A stretch of DNA of 13,101 nucleotides from Clostridia bacterium (GCA_900754145.1 CAAEBW010000267.1:1-13101); one strand, 5' to 3'; counted from the stretch's first letter, positions 1-6,297 are shown. Numbers and translations: made by a program. Notes: a model not told the origin generated them from the letters alone.

Positions 1-13
1 CGACGGTTCTTTC

Positions 14-41
14 CCCCATTTCTGTCCGCACAGAAATGGGG
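14..41. repeat. 12-bp perfect inverted repeat (possible dispersed repeat)
   Basis: CCCCATTTCTGT (14-25) is followed by a 4-base spacer and its exact complement ACAGAAATGGGG (30-41), so the RNA of either strand would form a stable hairpin. Neither side has a T-run, so it does not look like an intrinsic terminator, although it lies just downstream of the - strand sporulation operon. A shorter TGCC/GGCA stem (42-45/51-54) follows at once. Reading frames run through it to the window edge, but none shows a recognisable protein. I infer the end of an intergenic dispersed palindromic repeat; copy number cannot be judged here. Confidence 0.5.
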
Positions 42-91
42 TGCCTGCGCGGCATGAGCGCAATCAGGGCTGAATTTAAGATTCCAATAAA

Positions 92-283
92 TTATTTATT
101 AAAAAGCTCAATTTCAAAATCCAGTATTCTTAAAATATTGCCGTCTAATTGGACGGCTTTTTTGTACTCTCCGAAGCCTACAAGCCGCATATTTTCATAT
201 GCCTTCGCCGTTCCGTAAATGCCTATAAAAAGGCAGATAGAAATAACGGCGGAAATATAAAAGGATTTAAAAAAGGCTTTCAT
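92..283 (-). CDS. Small membrane-anchored protein of unknown function, downstream of spoIIP
   Basis: This is a 63-residue protein I do not recognise. Residues 8-28 form one hydrophobic segment after a lysine-containing N-terminus, so it is probably a membrane anchor or uncleaved signal. The remainder (YENMRLVGFGEYKKA...) is a short soluble tail with alternating hydrophobic and charged residues. The ATG at 283 has a good GGAAGG ribosome binding site, and the gene starts only about 19 bases after the spoIIP stop, so it is probably co-transcribed with gpr and spoIIP. In Bacillus subtilis the gene after spoIIP is yqxA, a small membrane-anchored protein; this could be a positional counterpart, but I see no convincing sequence similarity. 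Gene status is supported by ribosome binding site and context; function is unknown. Confidence 0.65.
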   Translation of the reverse strand: MKAFFKSFYISAVISICLFIGIYGTAKAYENMRLVGFGEYKKAVQLDGNILRILDFEIELFNK

Positions 284-302
284 TTTTTTCCTTCCTTTGC
301 TT

Positions 303-1337
303 TTATGTAAGCTCCCCTAACAGCTCCGCTATCGCTTCCCCTACAAGCTCGGCGGAATAATGCGCCTCGGCAAGGGTGTTCGCGTCGGTTCCGAATTCTA
401 TTAAAAGCGAGCCTGTCGTAAGGCTTTCGTTATAATTTTTCGGCATCAGGCTTAAAGGGCGGGCGAGTGTCGGGTATTTTTGCTCGATTTTCTGCTGGAG
501 TCTTACCGCCAGCTTTAAGTTTTCCTTCCAATTCGGAAAATTGGTAACGCTCCCGCTCTGCGAGCCCATAACAAGCATTACCTGAGCCGCCTTTTTTCCG
601 TTTATTTCGGTTACCAGCTTTACCTTGTCGGAATCGCCCGAGCTTACCGCGTCACGGTGCAGGTCGAGCACTATTTTTATTGTGGGATATTTTTTTAAAT
701 AGCTGTTTATGGTTGTTGCCGCGCGGGAATAACTGCCCGTGTAATTGGGGTAATCGTGCTCGGTTGTGTCGTGCAGGGTCTTTATTCCCGCATTATTAAG
801 CTTATCCGCCACAATGTTGCCCACGCTTACCATATTCTTTTGAGCGTCGCGCGTGCGGGAGGAAAACGCCGAGGTGTAGTAATCCGCGTCCTCTGTCATA
901 TAAGTTTCTGTTGTGTGGGTATGAACGATAAGCACCTGCGGGCTGTCGGTTTTTGCGATTTTAAAGGTTAAGGAGGCTTCTAACAGCTCTTTTATATTAA
1001 CCGTAAGGTCGGTGCTGTTTTTCATATACACTCCGTTATAGGAAAGCTCCGCATTGTAGGGAGAGATATATCTGCTTATAACCTTTCCTTTAACGCTGCC
1101 GAGGGTGCTTGCCGCCGCGCTTGCCCCGCTTTCCTCCGACGAAGCTGTTTCCTCGCTTGTTATCTCTTCCGTTTCCTTTTCTTTTTCCAAAAGGTCGATT
1201 CCGTCGGCGGGAATCTGCGTAACTGTGTTTTGCACTGTTCTGCCCTTAAGGCAAAAGCTGTAGGCGTTATAGCCGATAAGCGCGGCGCAAATAGAAAAGA
1301 CACATACAAGCCTTGCTATTCCCGAATTTTTACGCAT
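303..1337 (-). CDS. spoIIP: Stage II sporulation protein P, septal peptidoglycan hydrolase
   Basis: SpoIIP is the amidase/endopeptidase that, with SpoIID and SpoIIM, removes septal peptidoglycan so the mother cell can engulf the forespore. The 344-residue product has a membrane anchor at residues 8-28, then a low-complexity Glu/Ser/Ala linker (about 50-80), then the amidase domain. Family motifs are visible: VLIVHTHTTETY (zinc ligand candidates His139, His141, Glu144), VLDLHRDA (His227) and LLIEFGTDANTLAEA (Glu314, the expected catalytic or ligand Glu). I chose the ATG at 1337 because GGAGG (1345-1349) lies 7 bases upstream; an in-frame GTG at 1352 would place that ribosome binding site inside the coding sequence. 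It follows gpr by 44 bases, an order also found in B. subtilis, and may have its own promoter at 1359-1388. Confidence 0.95.
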   Translation of the reverse strand: MRKNSGIARLVCVFSICAALIGYNAYSFCLKGRTVQNTVTQIPADGIDLLEKEKETEEITSEETASSEESGASAAASTLGSVKGKVISRYISPYNAELSYNGVYMKNSTDLTVNIKELLEASLTFKIAKTDSPQVLIVHTHTTETYMTEDADYYTSAFSSRTRDAQKNMVSVGNIVADKLNNAGIKTLHDTTEHDYPNYTGSYSRAATTINSYLKKYPTIKIVLDLHRDAVSSGDSDKVKLVTEINGKKAAQVMLVMGSQSGSVTNFPNWKENLKLAVRLQQKIEQKYPTLARPLSLMPKNYNESLTTGSLLIEFGTDANTLAEAHYSAELVGEAIAELLGELT

Positions 1338-1344
1338 TTTCCCG

Positions 1345-1349
1345 CCTCC
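1345..1349 (-). promoter_or_regulatory. Ribosome binding site that fixes the spoIIP start
   Basis: On the - strand GGAGG lies 7 bases before the ATG at 1337. This is ideal spacing and argues against the upstream in-frame GTG at 1352. Confidence 0.8.
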
Positions 1350-1358
1350 CACACAAAT

Positions 1359-1388
1359 ATTTTATGCGGACGGCGAAAGGGTTATACC
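1359..1388 (-). promoter_or_regulatory. Candidate sporulation sigma (SigE/SigG-like) promoter of spoIIP
   Basis: On the - strand GGTATAA (1388-1382) and CATAAAAT (1366-1359) are separated by 15 bases, resembling the -35 ATA core and -10 CATA core of SigE/SigG promoters. Transcription would start near 1352, about 15 bases before the spoIIP ATG. The -35 overlaps the gpr stop codon. B. subtilis spoIIP also has its own promoter behind gpr, which fits. The match is by eye only. Confidence 0.4.
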
Positions 1389-2239
1389 AGCTGAGATATT
1401 ATATCCCCGTCAATTTCGGGCTGTAAAAACAGATTGAGCGCCGAGGAAAGTATCTCGCTTATCCTGTCAACCAAAAGGTCTGCGTCCTTTGGGGTTACGA
1501 ACATATCACAGCTTTTTTCCGGCTCCTTTCCGGTAAGCTCGAAGGCGAGGGAATCCGCGTCGGTCACGGTCGGCACCCCTACCGCTATAACAGGCACGCC
1601 GAGGTTTTTTTCGCTTAGCTCCCGCCTTGCATTTTTAACCCCCGACCCCGGTGAAATGCCCGTGTCGCAAAGCTGTACTGTTCTGAAAAGCCGTTCGGCG
1701 CTCATAGCCGCAAGGGCGTCGATTACGATTACCGCGTCGGGCTTTACCGCGTCTATCGCTCCCTTTATAAGCTCGGTTGTCTCTATTCCCGTCTGTCCGA
1801 GCACCCCCGGAGCTATTACCGAAACGCTTTTAAGACCCTTTAAGCCTATGCTTTCGGCAAACTGCCCCGAAATATGTCTTGTAGCTAAAATATGCCTTGC
1901 GGTAAGCGGCCCCACCGCGTCGGGGGTTATCTCGGTATTGCCGAGTCCCGCAACCAGCAAATTCTCGTTTTTCCCCGTCAAGAGGGCTTTAAGGGAACCT
2001 ACAACCGCGTTTTTAAGAGTAGTGTAATCGCTGATTTTATAAATAGGGGGAAATTCCACCGTTATATAGCTGCCGACGGGTCGGTTTATCGCCCTTTCCC
2101 CCTCCTCTGAGGTAATTTTAACGGTTGAAATTTTAATTTCTCCCTCCTGCCTGCAGCTCTTTTCAATCCCTTTTATATCTCCCTTTTCCACGCCGCCGAG
2201 CTCTATAGCCAAATCGGTTCTTACCGCCGTTTTAAACAC
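1382..2239 (-). CDS. gpr: GPR germination protease (spore protease)
   Basis: GPR is made in the forespore as a zymogen and, at germination, cleaves the small acid-soluble proteins that coat spore DNA. The 285-residue product shows the family hallmarks in order: RTDLAIE (7-13), VAGLGNTEITPDAVGP (96-111), APGVLGQTGIET (143-154), VIVIDALAA (170-178), LCDTGISPGSGV (190-201), GVPVIAVGVPTVTDA (214-228) and MFVTPKDAD (246-254). Asp107 and Asp174 sit in conserved motifs at about the spacing of the two aspartates implicated in Bacillus GPR activity. It is shorter than the roughly 370-residue Bacillus enzymes at both ends; the stretch before RTDLA is only six residues. The start is a GTG with a weak, very close AAGGG, and no alternative in-frame start exists nearby (stop at 2252-2254). 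I see no confident forespore promoter upstream. Confidence 0.95.
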   Translation of the reverse strand: MFKTAVRTDLAIELGGVEKGDIKGIEKSCRQEGEIKISTVKITSEEGERAINRPVGSYITVEFPPIYKISDYTTLKNAVVGSLKALLTGKNENLLVAGLGNTEITPDAVGPLTARHILATRHISGQFAESIGLKGLKSVSVIAPGVLGQTGIETTELIKGAIDAVKPDAVIVIDALAAMSAERLFRTVQLCDTGISPGSGVKNARRELSEKNLGVPVIAVGVPTVTDADSLAFELTGKEPEKSCDMFVTPKDADLLVDRISEILSSALNLFLQPEIDGDIISQLV

Positions 2240-2305
2240 ATCCCTTGTTTTTTAAATAGTTTTCCCAAAACTCAAAATATAATCCGCTTTTTTGCGTTAA
2301 AAAAG

Positions 2306-2334
2306 TTGAAAAATTTTTAGTTTTATGGTATACT
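2306..2334 (+). promoter_or_regulatory. Vegetative (SigA-type) promoter of dnaA
   Basis: TTGAAA (2306-2311) and TATACT (2329-2334) are exactly 17 bases apart, and a TG at 2326-2327 gives an extended -10. Predicted start is near 2341, leaving a 5' leader of about 33 bases before the dnaA ATG. Just upstream, CTTTTTT (2287-2293) and AAAAAAG (2299-2305) form an inverted repeat of unknown role. I find no canonical DnaA box overlapping the promoter, so autoregulation by DnaA is not evident. Confidence 0.8.
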
Positions 2335-2357
2335 TTATTTGATTGTTATAATATGTT

Positions 2358-2365
2358 AAAGGTGG
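2358..2365 (+). promoter_or_regulatory. Ribosome binding site that fixes the dnaA start
   Basis: AAAGGTGG lies 8 bases before the ATG at 2374. A further in-frame ATG at 2353 would place this site inside the gene and would begin only about 12 bases after the predicted transcription start. Confidence 0.7.
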
Positions 2366-2373
2366 TTTACATA

Positions 2374-3714
2374 ATGCCGATAAATTCTATTGACGACATT
2401 TGGTCCGCCGTTTGCGAGGAATGTAAAAAAACTATTTCTGAAGTGGCTTTCGACTGCTTTTTAAAGAATCTTAAGCCTGTTTCTCTCGACGCCGGAGTTT
2501 TTATTCTTTCTATAAATAACGAATATATGCGCGGCGTAGTTGAGCAGAATTACACCGAGCTTTTGAAAAGCGCCATAAAAAAGGTTATGGGCATTGAGAT
2601 CGACGTTAAAATCGTCTTTGAGGACGACGAGGAAAAAATAGTCAAGGCAGAGCAGTTAAGCGAGGGCTTAACCTTTGAGGATTTTTTCACCTTTTCAAAC
2701 TTTGTGGTGGGCTCTACAAACCGTTTTGCCCACGCCGCCTCCTTAGCGGTCGCAAACAACAGCAATATAACCTACAACCCGCTTGTAATTTACGGACCGT
2801 CGGGTGTCGGCAAAACCCATCTTATGCTGGCGATAAAAAATCAGATAAAGAAGAATTTTCCCTATAAAAAAATTGTTTACACCCGCGGCGAGGATTTTAC
2901 CAATGAGCTTATAAAGGCGATTCAGGACGGTAAGCTGGGACTCGGCACAATCGACGATTTCCGCAACAAATACCGCGGTGTGGACGTTCTGCTGATAGAC
3001 GATATTCACTTTATCGCGGGCAAGGAGCAGACTCAGGAGGAATTTTTCAATACCTTTAATACCCTTTATCAGAACAACAAGCAGATTGTGGTCACGTTGG
3101 ACCGTCCGCCCAGAGAGATTAAAACCCTTGACGACCGTATCCGCTCCCGCTTTGAAAGCGGACTTTTTGCGGATATTTCCCTCCCTGATTTTGAAACACG
3201 GGTAGGAATTATTCAGAAAAAGGCGGAAAAGCTCCATATTTACATTGAAGAAAGCCTTGTTTTTTACATTGCGGAGCATATTAAATCAAATACCCGTCAG
3301 CTTGAGGGCGTGGTCAAAAAAATTGAGGCATTTGTGTCAATTCAGAATAAAATACCCACCCTCTCGGTCGTGCAGGGCTTTATAAGGGATATTATAAACG
3401 ACACAAGACCCGAGCCCGTTAAAATAGAAAAGATTATCGCCGAGGTTGCAAAGACCTACAATGTATCTGAAAGCGATATTCTTTCCAACCGCCGCACCGC
3501 TTCCTTAGCGCTTGCCCGTCAGGTGGCGATGTATATTGCAAGGGAAACCACAAATCTTTCCTACAAGGCTATAGGTGAGAGCTTCGGCAAGGATCACACC
3601 ACCGTGCTTTACAACGTAAACCGGATTGAAAACTTCTTGAAGGACAAGCCCTACGAAAAAGAGCTTGTGGACGATATAATTAAAAATCTTACAAGCGACT
3701 CCTCCGAATACTGA
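2374..3714 (+). CDS. dnaA: Chromosomal replication initiator DnaA
   Basis: DnaA is the AAA+ ATPase that binds DnaA boxes, melts oriC and loads the replicative helicase. With the start at 2374 the protein is 446 residues, a usual length. Domain I spans about 1-75 and the linker is short and acidic. Domain III has Walker A GPSGVGKTH (141-149), Walker B LLIDD (206-210), a sensor I region VVTLDRPP where many homologues have TSDRPP, and the arginine-finger box DRIRSRF (254-260). Domain IV carries the helix-turn-helix and DnaA signature (about 381-420). There the usual FGGRDHTTV reads FGKDHTTV, one residue shorter, with the base-contacting DHTT kept. Translation from the ATG at 2353 would add seven residues, but AAAGGTGG at 2358-2365 favours the later ATG. 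It heads the origin gene cluster and diverges from gpr. Confidence 0.98.
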   Translation: MPINSIDDIWSAVCEECKKTISEVAFDCFLKNLKPVSLDAGVFILSINNEYMRGVVEQNYTELLKSAIKKVMGIEIDVKIVFEDDEEKIVKAEQLSEGLTFEDFFTFSNFVVGSTNRFAHAASLAVANNSNITYNPLVIYGPSGVGKTHLMLAIKNQIKKNFPYKKIVYTRGEDFTNELIKAIQDGKLGLGTIDDFRNKYRGVDVLLIDDIHFIAGKEQTQEEFFNTFNTLYQNNKQIVVTLDRPPREIKTLDDRIRSRFESGLFADISLPDFETRVGIIQKKAEKLHIYIEESLVFYIAEHIKSNTRQLEGVVKKIEAFVSIQNKIPTLSVVQGFIRDIINDTRPEPVKIEKIIAEVAKTYNVSESDILSNRRTASLALARQVAMYIARETTNLSYKAIGESFGKDHTTVLYNVNRIENFLKDKPYEKELVDDIIKNLTSDSSEY

Positions 3715-3830
3715 TAAGCTTTTCAACCGTTTTAACCTTAATTAACCGAAAAGTTATAAAATCCTGTGTTAATAACTTTTTTAAAGCTTTTTTACTGAAA
3801 ATTTATCCCTTTTTTATTCAACCGCGAAAA

Positions 3831-3847
3831 GTCTTTTATAAAAAGAC
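3831..3847. repeat. Hairpin in the dnaA-dnaN spacer
   Basis: GTCTTTT (3831-3837), a 3-base loop ATA and AAAAGAC (3841-3847) form a perfect 7-bp stem. It is not followed by a T-run, so it is a poor terminator. It may be structural origin DNA, or simply a consequence of local AT richness. Confidence 0.4.
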
Positions 3848-3853
3848 CTGAAG

Positions 3854-3871
3854 ACGGTTTTCCACCGTTTT
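3854..3871 (+). terminator. Weak possible terminator after dnaA
   Basis: ACGGT (3854-3858) and ACCGT (3864-3868) form a 5-bp stem around a 5-base loop, followed by TTT (3869-3871). The stem is short and overlaps the DnaA-box-like TTTTCCACC, so attenuation of dnaA read-through is only a possibility. Confidence 0.2.
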
Positions 3872-3875
3872 AACA

Positions 3876-3910
3876 CCCCTTATTATTACTGTTATTTTTA
3901 TCTTTTTTTT
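3876..3910 (+). other. DnaA-trio-like array / duplex unwinding element
   Basis: A C-rich run CCCC (3876-3879) is followed in strict triplet phase by seven triplets (3880-3900), five of which are TTA, then a T-rich run to 3910. On the opposite strand this reads as repeated 3'-AAT, matching the DnaA-trio pattern 3'-(G/A)A(T/A) described for B. subtilis. There a DnaA box, a short G+C patch and triplets precede the melted DNA. The box-like TTTTCCACC ends 9 bases upstream. The array ends directly at the dnaN ribosome binding site. Confidence 0.5.
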
Positions 3911-3923
3911 AGGAGGAAAAAAT

Positions 3924-5024
3924 ATGATTTTTTCTGTTGAACGCCAAAAGCTCCTTGATGCAGTAACAAGACTTCAGAGAGTAGTCGGAGCAAAAACCTC
4001 AATGCCTGTGCTTGAGGGTATACTCATTTCCGCCGAGCAAGGAAAGGTAACCCTTATTTCCTATAATCTTGAAATGGGAATGAAAAAGGAAATCTACGCT
4101 AAATGCGACGAAGCGGGAGATATTGTAATAAACGCAAGACTGCTTGCCGATATTTTAAGAAGAATGAACGGACTTCAGGTTGAAATCTCCTCCGATTCCC
4201 GCCTTAACTGCCATATAAAATGCGGCGAAGCAACCTTTGACATTATGGGTATGGCGGCGGAGGATTTTCCCGAAATGCCTTCGGTCGGCAACGGAAAAAA
4301 TATTATAGTAGACGGAAAAATTCTTTCCGAAATGGTAAAGGGCACCTTTTTTGCCACCGCCCAGAATGAGGGCGCAAAGCCTGTGCTTACGGGAATAAAC
4401 GTAACAATAGAGGACGGGGTTATGCAGTTTGTCGCTATTGACGGCTACCGTCTTGCAATAAGAAAGCAAAAGGTTGATATTTCGGACGATTTTTCCTTTA
4501 TCGTGTCGGGAAAGGCAATTCTTGAGGCGGTAAAGCTTATAGACGAGGAAACCGAAAAGGTCGAAATAAGTGTCGGCGAAAGGCTTATAAGCTTTAATAT
4601 TAACGGCTATGACTTTATTTCACGCCTTTTCGAGGGGGAATTTGTAAACTACAAAAAAACAATTCCCACCGAACATATGCAGAGGGTTGTGGTAAACACA
4701 AGGGAGCTTACAAACACGGTAGAACGCGTCTCCCTATTAATAAGCGAATCCTTTTCCACCCCGGTACGCTGTTATTTTAACGAGCTTAATGTTGTTTTCA
4801 CCTGCGCTACCTCTATGGGAAGAGCTACAGAGACCTTTAACACCAAGGTTGAGGGCGACAGCTTTGAAATAGGTCTTAACAGCCGTTATTTGCTCGAAGC
4901 CCTGAAAGCCGCAGAGACCGAGCAGGTGCAGATACTCTTTAACGGACCGAATAACGGAGTGCTTATTGAGCCTTTGGAGGGCGAGGATTTCAAATATATG
5001 ATAATGCCTATGAGGTTAAGATAA
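3924..5024 (+). CDS. dnaN: DNA polymerase III beta subunit (sliding clamp)
   Basis: DnaN forms the ring-shaped dimer that holds the replicative polymerase and many repair proteins on DNA. The 366-residue product has the three-fold clamp organisation and family stretches KTSMPVLEGILI (24-35), AIDGYRLAIRK (171-181), RLFEGEFVNYKKTIP (234-248) and the C-terminal MPMRL (361-365), which lines the partner-binding cleft. The ATG at 3924 follows a full AGGAGG (3911-3916) with suitable spacing. The stop codon overlaps the next start as TAATG, so translation of the S4 protein is probably coupled to dnaN. No residue looks unusual for the family. Confidence 0.97.
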   Translation: MIFSVERQKLLDAVTRLQRVVGAKTSMPVLEGILISAEQGKVTLISYNLEMGMKKEIYAKCDEAGDIVINARLLADILRRMNGLQVEISSDSRLNCHIKCGEATFDIMGMAAEDFPEMPSVGNGKNIIVDGKILSEMVKGTFFATAQNEGAKPVLTGINVTIEDGVMQFVAIDGYRLAIRKQKVDISDDFSFIVSGKAILEAVKLIDEETEKVEISVGERLISFNINGYDFISRLFEGEFVNYKKTIPTEHMQRVVVNTRELTNTVERVSLLISESFSTPVRCYFNELNVVFTCATSMGRATETFNTKVEGDSFEIGLNSRYLLEALKAAETEQVQILFNGPNNGVLIEPLEGEDFKYMIMPMRLR

Positions 5025-5236
5025 TGGAATATAAAAAGCTTTCTATAAGGGAAGAATTTATACGGCTTGACAGCGCCATGAAGCTTTGCGGGCTTGTTTC
5101 AACAGGCGGCCATGCGAAAACCGTAATTCAAAACGGCGAGGTTAAAGTAAACGGTGAAATCTGCCTTGCCCGGGGAAAAAAGCTTGTAAGGGGCGACAGG
5201 GCGGAATTTGACGGAAACGGATTCATAATAGAATGA
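5024..5236 (+). CDS. yaaA: S4-domain RNA-binding protein, YaaA type
   Basis: This 70-residue protein is essentially one S4 domain. The core is IRLDSAMKLCGLVSTGGHAK (13-32) followed by VIQNGEVKVNGEICLARGKKLVRGDRAEFDG, the fold used by ribosomal protein S4 and pseudouridine synthases to grip structured RNA. The YaaA group is found between dnaN and recF in many Firmicutes, and a role in ribosome assembly has been suggested. It overlaps dnaN by one base and recF by four (ATGA), implying translational coupling in a dnaN-yaaA-recF-remB unit. The symbol follows the B. subtilis positional homologue and is unrelated to the E. coli protein of the same name. Confidence 0.9.
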   Translation: MEYKKLSIREEFIRLDSAMKLCGLVSTGGHAKTVIQNGEVKVNGEICLARGKKLVRGDRAEFDGNGFIIE

Positions 5237-6297
5237 GAATTTTAAGCTTTTCCTGTCAAAATTTCAGAAACCTTGAAAAAATTGAAATCAATTCCTTTGA
5301 CGAAATGAACGTAATATGCGGCGAAAACGCACAGGGAAAAACCAATCTTTTAGAGGGAATATGGCTGTTTACGGGAATTAAGAGCTTCAGGGGGGCTAAG
5401 GATTCCGCTTTTTTAAAATTCGGCAAGGAAAAAGCAAATCTGAATTTAAATTTTACGGCAGACGGCATAGAAAACGAAGCGGAAATTGAGATAAAAGAGC
5501 ACAGAACCGCGTTTTTTAACAATAACAGACTTAAATCCCCCTCGCAAATGGCGGGAAAATTTAATGCCACGGTATTTTCGCCTAACGATTTAGGGCTTGT
5601 AAGGGACGGACCCTCGGCAAGAAGAAGGTTTCTTGATATTGCAATAGGTCAGCTTTACCCCTCTTATATTGCCGCACTTAAAAACTATATGCGCGCGGTG
5701 ACGCAGAGAAACAGTATAATAAAGGATTACAGATACGATTCCACCCTTTCGGTAATGCTTGATATTTTTGAAGAAGAAATTGCCGAGACCGGTACAAAAA
5801 TTACCGAAATAAGGAAAAAATATATTGACAGACTGGGCGAATTTCTGCCTAATGTCTATAGCGGGCTTTCCTCGGGAAAGGAAATACTTGAAACCGAATA
5901 TATTTCGGCGGTAAGTACAGAGAATTTAAGGCAGGCGCTTGCCGATTCAAGAAAAAACGATATGTATAACGGTGCAACCTCTGTAGGACCTCATAGGGAC
6001 GATATCGAGTTTAAAATCAACGGCATTTCGGCAAGGAATTTCGGTTCTCAGGGTCAAAAACGGAGCGTCGCGTTAGCCTTAAAGCTTTCGGAGGCGGAGG
6101 TAATAAATAAAATAAGCGGTGAATATCCCGTCTTTCTTTTGGACGATGTGATGAGTGAGCTTGACCCCGAGCGGCAGAACTACATTTTAAACCACATAAA
6201 GGGAATACAGTCCTTTATAACCTGCTGTGACCCGTCAAACGTGGAAAGACTTAAAAACGGAAAAATATTTGAAATCAGAAACGGACGGATTGTTTAG
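5233..6297 (+). CDS. recF: DNA replication and repair protein RecF
   Basis: RecF is an SMC/ABC-type ATPase that, with RecO and RecR, helps load RecA on single-stranded gaps and supports restart of blocked forks. The 354-residue product has Walker A GENAQGKT (30-37), the conserved SPNDLGLVRDGPSARRRFLD block (116-135), VGPHRDD (251-257), the ABC signature SQGQKRSVALA (272-282) and Walker B VFLLDDVMSELD (300-311). The length is normal. The ATG overlaps the stop of the S4 gene (ATGA), and the TAG stop shares one base with the GTG of remB, so it relies on coupled translation rather than an independent strong ribosome binding site. Confidence 0.97.
   Translation: MRILSFSCQNFRNLEKIEINSFDEMNVICGENAQGKTNLLEGIWLFTGIKSFRGAKDSAFLKFGKEKANLNLNFTADGIENEAEIEIKEHRTAFFNNNRLKSPSQMAGKFNATVFSPNDLGLVRDGPSARRRFLDIAIGQLYPSYIAALKNYMRAVTQRNSIIKDYRYDSTLSVMLDIFEEEIAETGTKITEIRKKYIDRLGEFLPNVYSGLSSGKEILETEYISAVSTENLRQALADSRKNDMYNGATSVGPHRDDIEFKINGISARNFGSQGQKRSVALALKLSEAEVINKISGEYPVFLLDDVMSELDPERQNYILNHIKGIQSFITCCDPSNVERLKNGKIFEIRNGRIV

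Larger units (their letters stand above)
3715..3923 (+). other. Probable replication origin (oriC), dnaA-dnaN intergenic region
   Basis: This 209-base, very AT-rich, non-coding stretch lies where oriC unwinding occurs in B. subtilis and many Firmicutes. Gene direction diverges at the nearby dnaA/gpr junction, consistent with bidirectional forks. I see no exact TTATCCACA box. The best candidates are TTTTCCACC (3858-3866, two mismatches) and TTATTAACACA on the - strand (3765-3775), which has two extra bases inside the box. ACCGTTTTAAC occurs twice (3726-3736, 3864-3874), and ACCG followed by AAAAGT occurs twice more (3745-3754, 3821-3832). Weak promoter-like pairs for dnaN are TTAACC-17-TATAAA (3732-3760) and TTAACA-17-TATTTT (3870-3898); neither is decisive. 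Confidence 0.75.

Noticed and set aside
42..91. Possible short gene start on the - strand running through the hairpin to the left edge (ATG at 57-55)
   Set aside because: No ribosome binding site, and the reading is determined by the inverted repeat; more likely a repeat than a gene.
36..218. Open frame on the + strand at the left edge
   Set aside because: It overlaps, on the opposite strand, the 63-residue gene that has a good ribosome binding site; it has no ribosome binding site itself and no recognisable product.
1434..2027. Long + strand open frame opposite gpr
   Set aside because: It is an antisense reflection of the strongly motif-supported gpr gene and has no family features or ribosome binding site.
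2259..2271. GTTTTCCCAAAAC inverted repeat in the gpr-dnaA spacer
   Set aside because: Five-base AT-rich arms around CCC, not placed at a promoter element I can define; too weak to call as an operator.
2743..3279. 178-codon - strand open frame inside dnaA
   Set aside because: It lies fully within dnaA, which has continuous family motifs; the product shows no known pattern.
4752..4760. TTTTCCACC inside dnaN, identical to the box-like site in the origin spacer
   Set aside because: Isolated in coding sequence with two mismatches to the DnaA box; no supporting neighbours.
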